A stretch of DNA of 64,000 bases from Lachnospiraceae bacterium UBA7784 (GCA_002480925.1 DLDA01000045.1:1-64000); one strand, 5' to 3'; shown: positions 15,585-26,691, counted from the stretch's first letter. The notes: generated from the letters alone by a model not told the origin. Numbers and translations are program-made.

Positions 15585-18500
15585 TCACACCTCCTTGAAC
15601 GTATCATCAATCTCATCCGATACGGTAAATATCTTCCAACCTGAAGCTTTGGCCTTTTCAATATCTGCAACCTGCTCTTCAGTCATAAATCCTATCTTTT
15701 TCTCAATCCACGCCAACTCTATTTCAGCAATGACTTCTCCGGATGCATCTGCCAGTTCATAACCAGCTTCTTCAGGAGCAGGAATGCCACGCGCCTTACA
15801 CTCATCAGCAATACTCTTGCTGATATCATCAAACAGCATGGATTTTATTTCATCCCAGGCTTCCACCAATACCTCAGCCGGCGTGACATCCTCTGCTGCA
15901 GTTTCAAGCCTGCCACTAGGCAATGCTGAATACGTCTGATTATCGAGTCCTGTGTAACATACCGCAATGAACTGATCATCAAACTGCATCACATTGGAGA
16001 ACTGCCAGAAGCCATTCCATTCCTGTTCATACTTATCTGTTCTGGAATCTTTACGATCATCCAGCACCGCACACACTGAAACAGCTGCATTTCTGTCAGC
16101 CTTCATCTTAGCTGCCAGAATTCCGGCATACATGTAAAGATGAGTATTATCACTCCGCGGAATCCACGTTCCAAAGAACGTTCCCGGCTGTACAAAATCA
16201 TCCTCTGTATAATGAGTCTGCCCGTTCACCTTTCCGGTAACATCGTTCCAATTGATGAAATCTATGGAACTTGCTGCCTTAGTCGGTTCCAGAAGCGACA
16301 ACGATATACCGTGTGCGTGCGCTGCAAATAACTTATCAGAACCATCCATTTCCAGATATCTCATGAGCAGTTCCATCGCAGACATTTTGTTCGGTTTTAA
16401 AGCATCTGCTTTTGCTGCACTGATCGTCGGCTGATACATCTTTGCACCGGATGGCATCTTCTCATACGTCAAGGTCGGCGTGAAATAGTCTCCTTGCTGG
16501 GTAAATACAGACTGCACGTCTCTCCAGCTAAGGCTCCATACACGATATCTTCCGCTTCTCCGAATCGCCTCTCGTTTTAAGGTATCATCTGCGACTTTAT
16601 CCTTATGGTAGATAAACCCGTCTGTGAAGATAGCTACCGGAAGCTTATCTGATTTCCCGACAGGGCTAATGATGAAGTCCGGCTTGCAACTTACTTTGAC
16701 GCCCCGAGTAGCATCAAGCAATACCTGAGGCTCAATCTCCCAGGTCTGATCATTGATCTTTAATATGTATCCTTCCTTGCCTGAAATAAGCGACTTGGAA
16801 ATATCTACTTTGCGGTTCTCATTTCCCATCTGAGCAAGTGCTTCAACAAAACGTCGCTCCAGCTCACTGTCAAACAATGAGTTGACGGGAACGCTGGCCA
16901 GCTTCTCAATCTTTGTCAGATTGTCTTTTCCGCTCAAAATAGAACGCAGGATTCGGATTGCCGTGCTACGTGATATATTGCCGATATTCTGGCTCTGTCT
17001 ATAAGCATACAGGCAGTGATAGCAGCCATCCTTCTGCGGATCCTCCTTGCAGGAGCACTGCTCCAGTTTCTGGAGAGCACGCTCAAAGATGTCGATGAGC
17101 GAATTCTTTTCGTTCATCAACTGCTTCAAATATCCTGTACCGCCAGGAACGGAATCATATATTACAAGATACTGCTTCCGGTAATCAGCATCCGGGACCG
17201 GCACCTCACTTACTGTTGCCCGCAGGTGATCCACGTTGCCAAAGTATTCCTTCATTCCAAGCATAAAAGCGGCTGTAAATGACTCCGTTCGTACATTGGA
17301 AGAATCCATAGTAGTCGCCGGAATCAGAATACGCAGCGCCTCTGTTGCAAACTCGCGATAAAGGAACAAACACTCTTCAAATGGATCGTTACTGAACGCC
17401 GGCATCTTCCTGGTCTTGCAATAGAATGTATGCACTTCCTTCCCATGATCTGGCTGAATCTTTCCACAATATTTACAGATCTTGAAGCCCTTTCTGACAT
17501 CCTCAACACCGGATACAGAAAGCTTCTCTCCCACCATATCGCTCTCACCGAAATTGATCTCCCTGAGAGTAGCCTTCTTTACAAACTCATAACCGAATGC
17601 AAACTCTTCATTATCCATCTGGTAAGCGCTTGAAATATCATGGTCTTCATCTACATCTACAAGCAGTTGCTTACAATAAAATACGTTTGACCGATCATCG
17701 CTTTCATCAGAAATAAGGCTCTTGGTATAATCCATGTTGGAGTAGACCATCTGCACTTTCAACATGTTCCGAACCTGCCCGGAATCCGCCCATGCCGGGC
17801 TACCGCACTGCGGACAACATGCGGTATTCTTTCCTGCCTCTTCAATCTGTGCATGAGAGCAGTTCGGACACAGTCTCCACTTTGCGGACTGAGAGCTGGT
17901 CAGATCGATCTGGTCTATAGTCAGCTTTCTTCCATCAACGTAAAAGCTGTTGTTCGGAGCAAATTCACTGATAGCTGCAGAAGCACTGCGACTGTATTCA
18001 TAAACAGACTTCCTATATTTTTTCTTTGCTTCACCTTCGCCAGAATCTGCTTCATCCTTACGATAGAGAACGGCTTTCAGAATGATGCCGGCCTCCGGGA
18101 AAGCATAGTTAGGAAGCAGGCCCTCATCCGACAGGAAATTGAACACATCTTTCTTGTTCAGTTCCTTTAACACGTTGATGAGAGCTGCCTGCTCAGCCTT
18201 CAGTTCCTTTATCTCATCCTCATAGGAAGAATCTTTCGGCTTGCTTTCCAGATCCTTCACCATATCCTTCAGTTGCTTAATGCTTGCCGACAAAGAATCC
18301 CTCTGCTTTTTCATTGCCTCAAAAGCTTCAAGGATGCTCATATGCATCGGACTCTTTTTGAGACGGTCTCCTTGAGCAAATTCTTTCAGCTCCTGCTTTG
18401 CTGTATCATCCAGGTACTGAACAAACAGCTGTATGAAGGAATTCAGCAGATGTGTAAGATTATTCTGCACATAGCTAAGGAAATTAAACGGGAACATATC

Positions 18501-21500
18501 CATCGGATGGTTCTCCAATTTTCCAAGAATAATTCCTATGTTTTTAGGAATTGACTGTTCCGGCACCCCGCGCTTCACCCAGGAATCCATGCAGTAAGCA
18601 ACAAACTGACGCTCCAAAACAGCAGATGCCTTCAGGAAGATCTTCGGCGGCTGTACATTGCCTTCCATCATATCCAACGGATCCGCATAGAAGTACAGAT
18701 CATGCGGTCTCGCAGCTGCTACAGCCAGCGTCAACGCATTTCCATCTTTACGTCCTGCACGTCCGGTACGTTGCAGGAATTGTGCCTGAGCCGGAGGCAT
18801 ACTGCAAAGGATGACGGTGGAAAGGTCACCGATATCAATACCCATTTCAAGCGTTGGCGTACAAGATAGAACATTCGGATCCCAAACCTTCTGTCCATCT
18901 TTACTCCGCTTAAAATCCACCTCCAGAGCTTCTCTGTCATCCCTCTCCAGAAGGCCGGTGTGCTCCTTCGCATTTATCCTGGCGATATCGCCGGATGTAA
19001 AAAGCTTCCCATAATAGTCCAGTTCATCGCTCTCTGATGCTTCGAAAGAGCCGTTACAAACGCTTCTCGTGCAAGGTGCTCCCTCCCATAAACCCTTATT
19101 CTCTTCAGAAACTGCATGGCCGATTCCACAGGTATCGCACTTAAACTGAATTACCTTATCTGTGATATATACACGATCCTTATCCAAGCCATAGACCACA
19201 TAGTCCGGAGCAATTTGAATCGTTACCACCAGACCTGACTTCACTAATTCCTCCAGAATGATCTGGCTGATCATAGTAAAAGTCGATGGCTCAATCATAA
19301 ACTCATCGCAGCACGAAGAAATCCAATCCGTATATTTTCTCTCAGCCACCGTATCGAAATTGAAGTTCCGCTTTCCCGTGGGATTATTCTGCTTAAAAAT
19401 GAATCGTGGTGTATTTCTTCCGGACTGCCTTCCGGGCATCCAGCTCACGCGATCATTGGAAAGCAGATAGGTATTTCCGTTCTCTTTCAAAAACAGATAG
19501 AATGCATCATCATCAAATGCACCATTCTGCCGCATGATACTTACATAGCCTGCAACCATCTGCTCATATCGCTTCGCAGAAGTGTTCGGCAATGATCCGA
19601 TCTCGTTAGTCACACGCTCCTGCACATTTCCGGCAACCTCAAGAAGCTCTTCCTCCTTGAAAGAAAGGCAAGAACAACCCGATTTCTCCAATGTGCGTCC
19701 TATACGGCTTGTAAGTCCGTATTCAAGCATGATCTCATAGGAGATCCTTTTTTCTATATCTGACATCAGCTTTTTGGCAAGTGCATCCTTACCCAGCTTA
19801 CGATTCTGGATCATTTCCTCATAGGCACGCATCCAGGTCATATTCGGAGCAATAAAGAAGCTGACAAAGCTTTCATCGTCCATCTGGTCATGCCAGTAAT
19901 CGATGAACCCTTTTGTAAAATCAGCAAGCGACTTCCCTGCACCGCCGTTTTCTACATAGCGCTGCAGTGCGCTTCTAAAACCAAATCTCCATGTTCTGGC
20001 ATTAAAGAATCCGGCTCGATGTGCAGCATCCTGAACATTGTCGGAAAATGCCAGCGTCTTTTTGTCATCATTGAATTTTGACGCAAACAGCTGTGAGATA
20101 CTCGTACTGATCTCTGTAGCACTCCGAAGACCCATCAGGGAAATGCCGCGCTTTGATCCACAAAACGGACACACAAACTGCTTATGATTTTTAGAGCCTG
20201 AGGTTTTGATCGGATTCGGAATCAGGACTTTAACTGTATCAGCCCCGCAATTATCACAGGAGACAGATGCGTCCTCGCCAATCTTTACCTGCAAACACTC
20301 AGGGCATAATTGAGCTTCAATAAATCCCCACGGACGATCGCTTTCCTTATGAGGGAACATCATTACTATCTTCTCATCCGCTTTAAAATACAGATTATAG
20401 AATGCCTCCAGGCTTGTTATGGTAGCATTCATACGCTCACTTAGTATCGATGTCCATCCGGTAGCTCCACAATCACGACAGTTTACCACAGGCAGATATT
20501 GCTTCGCCTGTTGTGTATTCAAGTCATGTGCGATAGAGTATGTGACCATCTTCGGCGACACCTTTGCCACCAGACGACGCAGTTCTCTCATCCAAAGCTG
20601 AACCTGAACATTTAGGAAAGGCCTCAGACTTTCCGCCGATCCTGTTCTGGCATAGGAAACAAGCGCCAGAAGTGCATTTACAGCCTCTGCCGGGTCTTCC
20701 ATCTCTTTCAATGCCGGATAATTAACCTGCAATTCATCAACAATTGCTGATACTTGATAATAATTTCCCTTTATGAAGGAAATCATCGCCTGCATAAAGC
20801 TATGATGCATCAGCTGTTTTCCTAAAGCGATTTTTCCCTCTGGTGTTGAAATATCAATATCAGGAAGATTCATCCATGCCTTTACCGCCTCAGCGATATA
20901 AGCTTTCTCGTCATCCTGCTGTGTCAAAGTAGTGAGTTTCTTAACTTGTTCATCTGTCGGAATAGTAAAATCCGTGATGTCAGAATCTGCAAAGAACTCT
21001 GCCGGTGAAAGTCTATCCTCCGTGATGACAGCATTCTCCTCAAACGGTTCTCCAAAGATCTCTGATGCATATTCCAGGATTCCCTTACCGTTATCCTTAG
21101 ATCCCATCGTTGCAGATGTTCCGATGCAGCAAAGGTAGCCTGCCGGGGTCCAAAGACGTGATTTTAAGCGACGAAGCAGGCAGGCTAAATCTGTACCCTG
21201 CGCACCATCGAAAGTATGTAATTCATCGACAGCAATATATTTCAGTGTGTCTGGTGCATTGTCCTTCCAGAGTCCGGCATCTTTTGGGCGAACAAGCAAG
21301 TAGTCAAGCATCTTATAGTTCGTCATCAGAATGTCCGGCGGTGCATTAAGCAAAGTCTCATGATCCGTGATGACATTATCTTCGCTCATCATACGGCTCG
21401 GAGTATGCTCTCGACCACCAACATACATGCCAACCGTTACATTACCCCGAAGCTCTGGGCTTTTGTGAATTAGACCTGCTATACGCCTTGCTTGATCCGT

Positions 21501-21908
21501 CGCTAATGCATTCATTGGATAGATAATGAGTGCCTTAATGCCATTCTCTCCACGATGCTGATAACAATATTCCAGAATAGGGTACAAGAAACACTCTGTC
21601 TTACCGGAACCTGTTCCTGTTGCGATCAAAGTGGATTGTCCATCATCTCCGGTCAATCTATGAAAAGCTATATCCTGGTGAACATACGGGAGGTATGCAG
21701 GATGGATCGCCTCAAAACAGTCTGGCATCTTCTCTGCCACTCGGAAAGGAAGACGCACAGATACGTAAGGTTCGTGGTAAACAGAATCCTTTGTATCCAG
21801 CATATTTCTTACGGAACCCCTAAACGGCTCATTTGTCATTGGGAAAGTGGTCTCGATATAGTCCCCAATGCCCTTTTCCAATTGTTTGGCAAGTATGGAA
21901 GGTAACAT
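15585..21908 (-). CDS. giant Lhr-like SF2 helicase with DUF1998/MZB region (DrmA+DrmB-like or DruE-like)
   Basis: A 2107-residue protein. Walker A GTGSGKTE lies near residue 97, DELH near 228, GTSATMG near 260, and motif VI (FLQRTGRAGRKDG) near 1048. Between and after the two RecA-like parts are many CxxC pairs (near 478, 534, 579, 924, 1346 and 1479), implying several zinc sites. The DUF1998/MZB signature is seen as VPGGTGYL then CSCKEDPQKDGCYHC near 1621. Beyond it a nuclease-like region has FDSELERRF (about 1680), KPDFII and VAIFTDGFIYH (about 1763), like PD-(D/E)XK or VSR folds but with the usual acidic residue before DG replaced. DISARM splits the helicase (DrmA) and DUF1998 (DrmB) into two genes, while Druantia DruE carries both on one chain. 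Position between a DrmMI-like methylase and SNF2 helicase favours the DISARM reading. A GGAGG site lies nine bases before the ATG. Confidence 0.8.
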   Translation of the reverse strand: MLPSILAKQLEKGIGDYIETTFPMTNEPFRGSVRNMLDTKDSVYHEPYVSVRLPFRVAEKMPDCFEAIHPAYLPYVHQDIAFHRLTGDDGQSTLIATGTGSGKTECFLYPILEYCYQHRGENGIKALIIYPMNALATDQARRIAGLIHKSPELRGNVTVGMYVGGREHTPSRMMSEDNVITDHETLLNAPPDILMTNYKMLDYLLVRPKDAGLWKDNAPDTLKYIAVDELHTFDGAQGTDLACLLRRLKSRLWTPAGYLCCIGTSATMGSKDNGKGILEYASEIFGEPFEENAVITEDRLSPAEFFADSDITDFTIPTDEQVKKLTTLTQQDDEKAYIAEAVKAWMNLPDIDISTPEGKIALGKQLMHHSFMQAMISFIKGNYYQVSAIVDELQVNYPALKEMEDPAEAVNALLALVSYARTGSAESLRPFLNVQVQLWMRELRRLVAKVSPKMVTYSIAHDLNTQQAKQYLPVVNCRDCGATGWTSILSERMNATITSLEAFYNLYFKADEKIVMMFPHKESDRPWGFIEAQLCPECLQVKIGEDASVSCDNCGADTVKVLIPNPIKTSGSKNHKQFVCPFCGSKRGISLMGLRSATEISTSISQLFASKFNDDKKTLAFSDNVQDAAHRAGFFNARTWRFGFRSALQRYVENGGAGKSLADFTKGFIDYWHDQMDDESFVSFFIAPNMTWMRAYEEMIQNRKLGKDALAKKLMSDIEKRISYEIMLEYGLTSRIGRTLEKSGCSCLSFKEEELLEVAGNVQERVTNEIGSLPNTSAKRYEQMVAGYVSIMRQNGAFDDDAFYLFLKENGNTYLLSNDRVSWMPGRQSGRNTPRFIFKQNNPTGKRNFNFDTVAERKYTDWISSCCDEFMIEPSTFTMISQIILEELVKSGLVVTIQIAPDYVVYGLDKDRVYITDKVIQFKCDTCGIGHAVSEENKGLWEGAPCTRSVCNGSFEASESDELDYYGKLFTSGDIARINAKEHTGLLERDDREALEVDFKRSKDGQKVWDPNVLSCTPTLEMGIDIGDLSTVILCSMPPAQAQFLQRTGRAGRKDGNALTLAVAAARPHDLYFYADPLDMMEGNVQPPKIFLKASAVLERQFVAYCMDSWVKRGVPEQSIPKNIGIILGKLENHPMDMFPFNFLSYVQNNLTHLLNSFIQLFVQYLDDTAKQELKEFAQGDRLKKSPMHMSILEAFEAMKKQRDSLSASIKQLKDMVKDLESKPKDSSYEDEIKELKAEQAALINVLKELNKKDVFNFLSDEGLLPNYAFPEAGIILKAVLYRKDEADSGEGEAKKKYRKSVYEYSRSASAAISEFAPNNSFYVDGRKLTIDQIDLTSSQSAKWRLCPNCSHAQIEEAGKNTACCPQCGSPAWADSGQVRNMLKVQMVYSNMDYTKSLISDESDDRSNVFYCKQLLVDVDEDHDISSAYQMDNEEFAFGYEFVKKATLREINFGESDMVGEKLSVSGVEDVRKGFKICKYCGKIQPDHGKEVHTFYCKTRKMPAFSNDPFEECLFLYREFATEALRILIPATTMDSSNVRTESFTAAFMLGMKEYFGNVDHLRATVSEVPVPDADYRKQYLVIYDSVPGGTGYLKQLMNEKNSLIDIFERALQKLEQCSCKEDPQKDGCYHCLYAYRQSQNIGNISRSTAIRILRSILSGKDNLTKIEKLASVPVNSLFDSELERRFVEALAQMGNENRKVDISKSLISGKEGYILKINDQTWEIEPQVLLDATRGVKVSCKPDFIISPVGKSDKLPVAIFTDGFIYHKDKVADDTLKREAIRRSGRYRVWSLSWRDVQSVFTQQGDYFTPTLTYEKMPSGAKMYQPTISAAKADALKPNKMSAMELLMRYLEMDGSDKLFAAHAHGISLSLLEPTKAASSIDFINWNDVTGKVNGQTHYTEDDFVQPGTFFGTWIPRSDNTHLYMYAGILAAKMKADRNAAVSVCAVLDDRKDSRTDKYEQEWNGFWQFSNVMQFDDQFIAVCYTGLDNQTYSALPSGRLETAAEDVTPAEVLVEAWDEIKSMLFDDISKSIADECKARGIPAPEEAGYELADASGEVIAEIELAWIEKKIGFMTEEQVADIEKAKASGWKIFTVSDEIDDTFKEV

Positions 21909-21933
21909 ACTGCATAGCCTCCTTCATCATGTG

Positions 21934-24900
21934 TTACTGCACAGAGTCTTTATATTTCTCTTCAAAGAACTTCCATGCAATTTCGTAATCTTGTTCTCGA
22001 TCGCAGCGGTCGAACGGAGCAACATACTCAATAGTTCTTTCAACTGGTCCACCAGGCATAGTATCATCGGTAATGGTTCGATAAAACTTTTTCCCGGACG
22101 GTGATCCTTTAATGCCGTTTTCCCATTCTTTCCTTTCGAAGCCAACCCCTGTCATACTTCGATTATTGGTAAACACTATACGTCCGTTCGAATCATACCA
22201 AGTATCTATTTCATATTGCTTTGATACTGCAAATTGCAAACGATAAATAGATTTTAATTGCTTCAGACTCATTCCTATTGCCATAGCTGTTAAAACGTCA
22301 ATCTCTACGAGCGCTTGTCTTCTTTCATAGTCGGTTCGCAAAGCTACATTTCTATCCCATTTATCCGGCAATTCTTTCTTCGGCAAACGTATATCTTCCT
22401 TCGCCCACAAGATACCCTTTTCCATGTATTCCAGGCTTTTTTCATACACGAGTGCATAATTCTTGGTAACGGCGTTTAACAATACCCCACGTGTGATAAT
22501 TGCGGTATCATATTTGGAGTTCAACACTGGGAACCCAGATGCAGCAGCAAAATTAAAGTTTGCTTTCCCCATAACCTTTACATAGAAATCTAACGGTATT
22601 GATGCCCAAGAAGAACCTGCTATAAGCAAGTCCCTATAATTAGAAAATGCTACCCCGACAAGCCCATTAATGTGCCCATATCCTTCAGGAATAATAGCAA
22701 CATTAAATGTTCTTTCTTGCTTTAGATTAAGCATTTTTCTTGACACTAACCGCGGTAAAGAATGATATTTGACTCCCCAAATTTCCGCATCTCTACGGAT
22801 GTATTCTTCTAAATCAACATCAATCGTGTAGTTAGTTCTAGCCATGTAGTTATCGGGTATGGCGGTAAGATCAACTACGTCATAGTCTCCTTTTTCTTCA
22901 CAGATAGCTCTAGGGGTCTTAAATACAGGATTACCTACAGCAATATGGGGACCAGAGCATATCATCTCCGTTTTTTCACTTGGAAATGTTGTATTTCTAC
23001 GTATCGTGCCATCATTCTGTGCATATGTTTCATGCCACATTTCACTCATATATATATCAACATTTCTTAAAACACTCGGATAATCTGCAAACCGCTGAAT
23101 AGTTTCTAACAATTCTTTTGTTTGTAGTGCCAGGAGTTTAGCAGCATATGGGTTTGCATCATCATCTGATAATGCTGCCAAAATTGACAATTCTTTTTCT
23201 CCATATTTTAGGACACGATCTGGATGCCCTTTGATGCTCCATTCTCCATTTTCATTTTTTATTCCCTCTGCTTCACCAACTGCCTCTTCATAGCACTGAT
23301 CAATAGCACTAGGGTCAAACAGATTTGATATACTATGGAAGCACGAGTTTTTTAATGAGCGCGGCGATCCATAAACATTAAGGCTAAATACAGTCGGATG
23401 GCCTACCTCTGCAAAGAGTAGCTTCTCATTCACAAACTGATAATGTCTTCTTAAACGGGGATATAACATTATTCGAAGAGAATCACCTTTAGGATCGTCA
23501 TACACTCCATCAGGATGTATAAAAGCACTTACCCCATCCTTACTTCCAAATCGCCAAGCTTGTGGTAAAAAGCATTTAAATAAATTGGTTTGTTGTCCAC
23601 GTAACTCATCATAGTTTTGAATTGCATTCAAAAACGCTTGTTGTCCTGACTGCATTTCAAATTCATTCAAATAGTTCCTCCGTGTGACTTCATTACTTAA
23701 CGCTTCAGATCTGTGATGAGTTGTCTGTGTTGCAGACAACTTCTTCACAGCAAACATAGGATGACGATCTGAAAGAACCCCTTGTTCATTCCACTCGACT
23801 TTGATCCAGGGCGGATTTCCTATAACCAGATCGAATCCCCCTCGTTCTGCAAAGAGATCCGCAAACTCCAATTCCCAATGCATGAAATGATTCTGCTCTG
23901 CAATTTCATATGCTAGATTCAACCTTGGATTTTCCTTACGAAGGCGCGGAATATCTACCACAGACCCAGATCCGTATGTTGCCACTATATCTAACGCAAT
24001 CTGTTCCATCTCTGTAGGGAACAATGATAACTGTCCACCTTTTGCTTCCTTGCTGACATTAACGGACGCCATCGTACCTTCAAGTATCAAAGACATGTCA
24101 AAGAGAAATTCGCTACGACTAGGTAACAAATCCGCTTTATCGATTGGCCAGAACCAGAGAGCACACCAATAATCCATAGCAAACTTCAGTCTTGCATATG
24201 GACCGGCGTTTTTCATGTGTTCGGATTTATAAAGTTCGCTCAGGATCTGATCCTTCTGTCTGATGGTTGTATGGGAATCTGTGGCATCATCCTCATATCC
24301 ATAAACAGACAGAGAATCCTGTGTTTTAGCCTCCACCTCTTTTCTCAGATTGATCTGTGCTTCCCACAATTCATCAATGGCAGTAGACAAGCGTAGAAGC
24401 GTTACCAGATCATCCTCACTGTACGGCTCTGTGAACTTCTTGCTCCACTTCGCCATTGCTTTTATTCTATCCGGCTCCAAGGATTTGATGACTTTATCGG
24501 AATAACTGCACATGCCAGGATCTCCCAACAGGAAATGATATACTTGCTTTCGCGGCATGCGTTTTGTTCCAAGTGGTACTCTGTCAGGAGCATTCTCATA
24601 CCAACGGAGCCCCTTTGATGTTGTACTGAGGGATTCCACACGGTATACTTGTCTTCTTGCTCCAATCAGTGAGTTGCCGTTAATCAGCTGCGTTCCAAAC
24701 CACGGCACAAAGCCACCTTCATAGATCGTATTCAGCCAAAGTGATACTTCGGCCAGTTCTACAGCGACAGGATTCAGGTCAATGCCATAAACATTCCTGT
24801 CCGCCATATACATCTTGACCTTCTGAAGTTCTTTCAAACGGTCATTTGCAGGGATCATCTCCCCACGCTCTTTCTGTTTTTTATCCAGATACGCTTCCGC

Positions 24901-26691
24901 AAGCTGCGTGATGGCTTCATTCAAGAATGCTGCGGATCCCATTGCCGGCTCACAGATGGTCAGATGCAGGATTTCATCTGCGGTCTTTCCTTCCAGCAGT
25001 TCTTTCAGAGCATACTTGACCAGGCATTTTGTCAGGACTTCCGGCGTATAGTAAGATGCAGACTTTTCCCTTTCTCTACCTGCAAGACGGTATATAAAAG
25101 TGCCCTTCTCGTATTTGCGGAGTTGACCCTTCTTATACTTCCCATCCGGATCATTCTTCTCATAGCGAACACGTTCATCTTCGGTATACTGATCCAACTC
25201 ATCTTCAGTAACAAAGTAACCAACATCCAGTTCATTAAAACTGTCTCCAGCTCGCTTTACCTCAAAGAGCGTTGTCTCAGCGATAAACCCACGGTACGAA
25301 AGCAGGGCTTCGTATACAGATCCCATCTGGTTGATTCCCAGATTTGCATAGGAAATACGCCCGCGCCTGTCGTTCCGCCGCCCGGTTTCACGCGTAAGAC
25401 TCATAAGATCTATGATCCGAAGCATGCATGAATTGCGAAGCTTCGACTTTGTGATCATTTTCGTGTATTCAGGATCAAAGATATGAGCCTTCAGCGGAGC
25501 GATCACGAACATATCGTGCAGGCTCTCTTCCTGTGAATACTTCAGCAGGTCTTCCTCAGACTCCGGATATCCGCTGTAGATCAGATCATACAGTTTGGAA
25601 AGAGTTTCATGAAGGAAATACCCACTACCGACCTCAGTCACGTCATCACGGATATCATCAGCGATATCTCTCAGATTATCCAAGGAGTATCCGGACTTAT
25701 ATGTCAGATTCTGAATCGGTGCATACCCAAGCTCTGGTCTTGCTTCAATAAAGAGCACAAAAAGCATACGGTACATGTACCGCAGGCATTCTAAAGTCAG
25801 GTCACCGGCATCTACCGGATCCGTTTCAAGATTTCTCCCCTGACGGGTAGCCATGTCGTAAAGCACTTCGTTTCCAAGAATCTCAATGCTTTCACGAAGC
25901 GCATACTTCAGGTCCTGTGATACGCCTGCCGCATGCTTCTGGGAATTCGCATCCAGCTCGTCCAGGAGTGCTGTTCCGTCTTCAGGACACAGGCTATTTC
26001 TATGCAGAAGAACTGCCATCGCCTGCAGTGTAGATTCCTCATGACGGCTGAATATATCCTCAAGTTCGAATTGCAGATATCTCTTCTCATTCCATTTATT
26101 ACGGTCGATCAGAGCTATCTGGTTCATTCCGATCAGCAAAATGAATCGCGGAGGCTCTGCCTGACCAAAGAGAATTTTGGTGACAAGATCCTCATTTGGA
26201 ATATTGGTAAGAACATTGGCCGGTACGGAATATAGCCCTTCTTCCGCTACTTCATCTGCAGCAAAACAATACTTATCCAGAATAGCCGCTTCCTTATCAT
26301 CAGAAGTTGCAAGCAGGATCCATAAGGCCGGTGCTCCATTCGCTTTGGTAAGCTCCAGGTAAACAGGTGCCTTAAGCGTATCATCAATCTCAATCCACTC
26401 TGGCTTCGCCTCCGGATAACCCAGAGCCTTTAAGTACATATCAGCAAGTGTGCGAATATTCACCAAAGTCTGGGTATCAAACTTTGAGCGAAGAAAACGG
26501 TCATGAACCGGGTAATACTGGCGTGCAACATCACGCAGAAGCGCCCACGGCGTCCTGATTTCTTCGCTTTCCTTTGCTTCCGCTCTCCATGCGGAGATCG
26601 TCTCAGAAGCGTTCTCTTCAAAGATTGATGAGAAATAATGATTCGTGTAGTATTCGTTTTGGTTGGTAATTCCGGTTAAATCCATGCTCAT
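21934..26691 (-). CDS. large N6-adenine DNA methyltransferase (DrmMI/PglX-like)
   Basis: A 1585-residue methyltransferase of the Eco57I/PglX/DrmMI group. Residues 1-500 are an N-terminal region without clear motif. SAM-binding motif I is ICEPAMGSAAFLNEAI near 580, followed by VYGIDLNPVAVELAEVSLWL near 635, and the catalytic motif IV is FDLVIGNPPWIKVEW near 960, so the family-typical insertion separates them by about 375 residues. The C-terminal 600 residues would hold target recognition. In class 1 DISARM the methylase marks self DNA. This protein is longer than the roughly 1000-1300 residues I expect for DrmMI or PglX. It overlaps the SNF2 helicase gene by four bases (ATGA), with a GGGGG site before the ATG. 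Confidence 0.8.
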   Translation of the reverse strand: MSMDLTGITNQNEYYTNHYFSSIFEENASETISAWRAEAKESEEIRTPWALLRDVARQYYPVHDRFLRSKFDTQTLVNIRTLADMYLKALGYPEAKPEWIEIDDTLKAPVYLELTKANGAPALWILLATSDDKEAAILDKYCFAADEVAEEGLYSVPANVLTNIPNEDLVTKILFGQAEPPRFILLIGMNQIALIDRNKWNEKRYLQFELEDIFSRHEESTLQAMAVLLHRNSLCPEDGTALLDELDANSQKHAAGVSQDLKYALRESIEILGNEVLYDMATRQGRNLETDPVDAGDLTLECLRYMYRMLFVLFIEARPELGYAPIQNLTYKSGYSLDNLRDIADDIRDDVTEVGSGYFLHETLSKLYDLIYSGYPESEEDLLKYSQEESLHDMFVIAPLKAHIFDPEYTKMITKSKLRNSCMLRIIDLMSLTRETGRRNDRRGRISYANLGINQMGSVYEALLSYRGFIAETTLFEVKRAGDSFNELDVGYFVTEDELDQYTEDERVRYEKNDPDGKYKKGQLRKYEKGTFIYRLAGREREKSASYYTPEVLTKCLVKYALKELLEGKTADEILHLTICEPAMGSAAFLNEAITQLAEAYLDKKQKERGEMIPANDRLKELQKVKMYMADRNVYGIDLNPVAVELAEVSLWLNTIYEGGFVPWFGTQLINGNSLIGARRQVYRVESLSTTSKGLRWYENAPDRVPLGTKRMPRKQVYHFLLGDPGMCSYSDKVIKSLEPDRIKAMAKWSKKFTEPYSEDDLVTLLRLSTAIDELWEAQINLRKEVEAKTQDSLSVYGYEDDATDSHTTIRQKDQILSELYKSEHMKNAGPYARLKFAMDYWCALWFWPIDKADLLPSRSEFLFDMSLILEGTMASVNVSKEAKGGQLSLFPTEMEQIALDIVATYGSGSVVDIPRLRKENPRLNLAYEIAEQNHFMHWELEFADLFAERGGFDLVIGNPPWIKVEWNEQGVLSDRHPMFAVKKLSATQTTHHRSEALSNEVTRRNYLNEFEMQSGQQAFLNAIQNYDELRGQQTNLFKCFLPQAWRFGSKDGVSAFIHPDGVYDDPKGDSLRIMLYPRLRRHYQFVNEKLLFAEVGHPTVFSLNVYGSPRSLKNSCFHSISNLFDPSAIDQCYEEAVGEAEGIKNENGEWSIKGHPDRVLKYGEKELSILAALSDDDANPYAAKLLALQTKELLETIQRFADYPSVLRNVDIYMSEMWHETYAQNDGTIRRNTTFPSEKTEMICSGPHIAVGNPVFKTPRAICEEKGDYDVVDLTAIPDNYMARTNYTIDVDLEEYIRRDAEIWGVKYHSLPRLVSRKMLNLKQERTFNVAIIPEGYGHINGLVGVAFSNYRDLLIAGSSWASIPLDFYVKVMGKANFNFAAASGFPVLNSKYDTAIITRGVLLNAVTKNYALVYEKSLEYMEKGILWAKEDIRLPKKELPDKWDRNVALRTDYERRQALVEIDVLTAMAIGMSLKQLKSIYRLQFAVSKQYEIDTWYDSNGRIVFTNNRSMTGVGFERKEWENGIKGSPSGKKFYRTITDDTMPGGPVERTIEYVAPFDRCDREQDYEIAWKFFEEKYKDSVQ

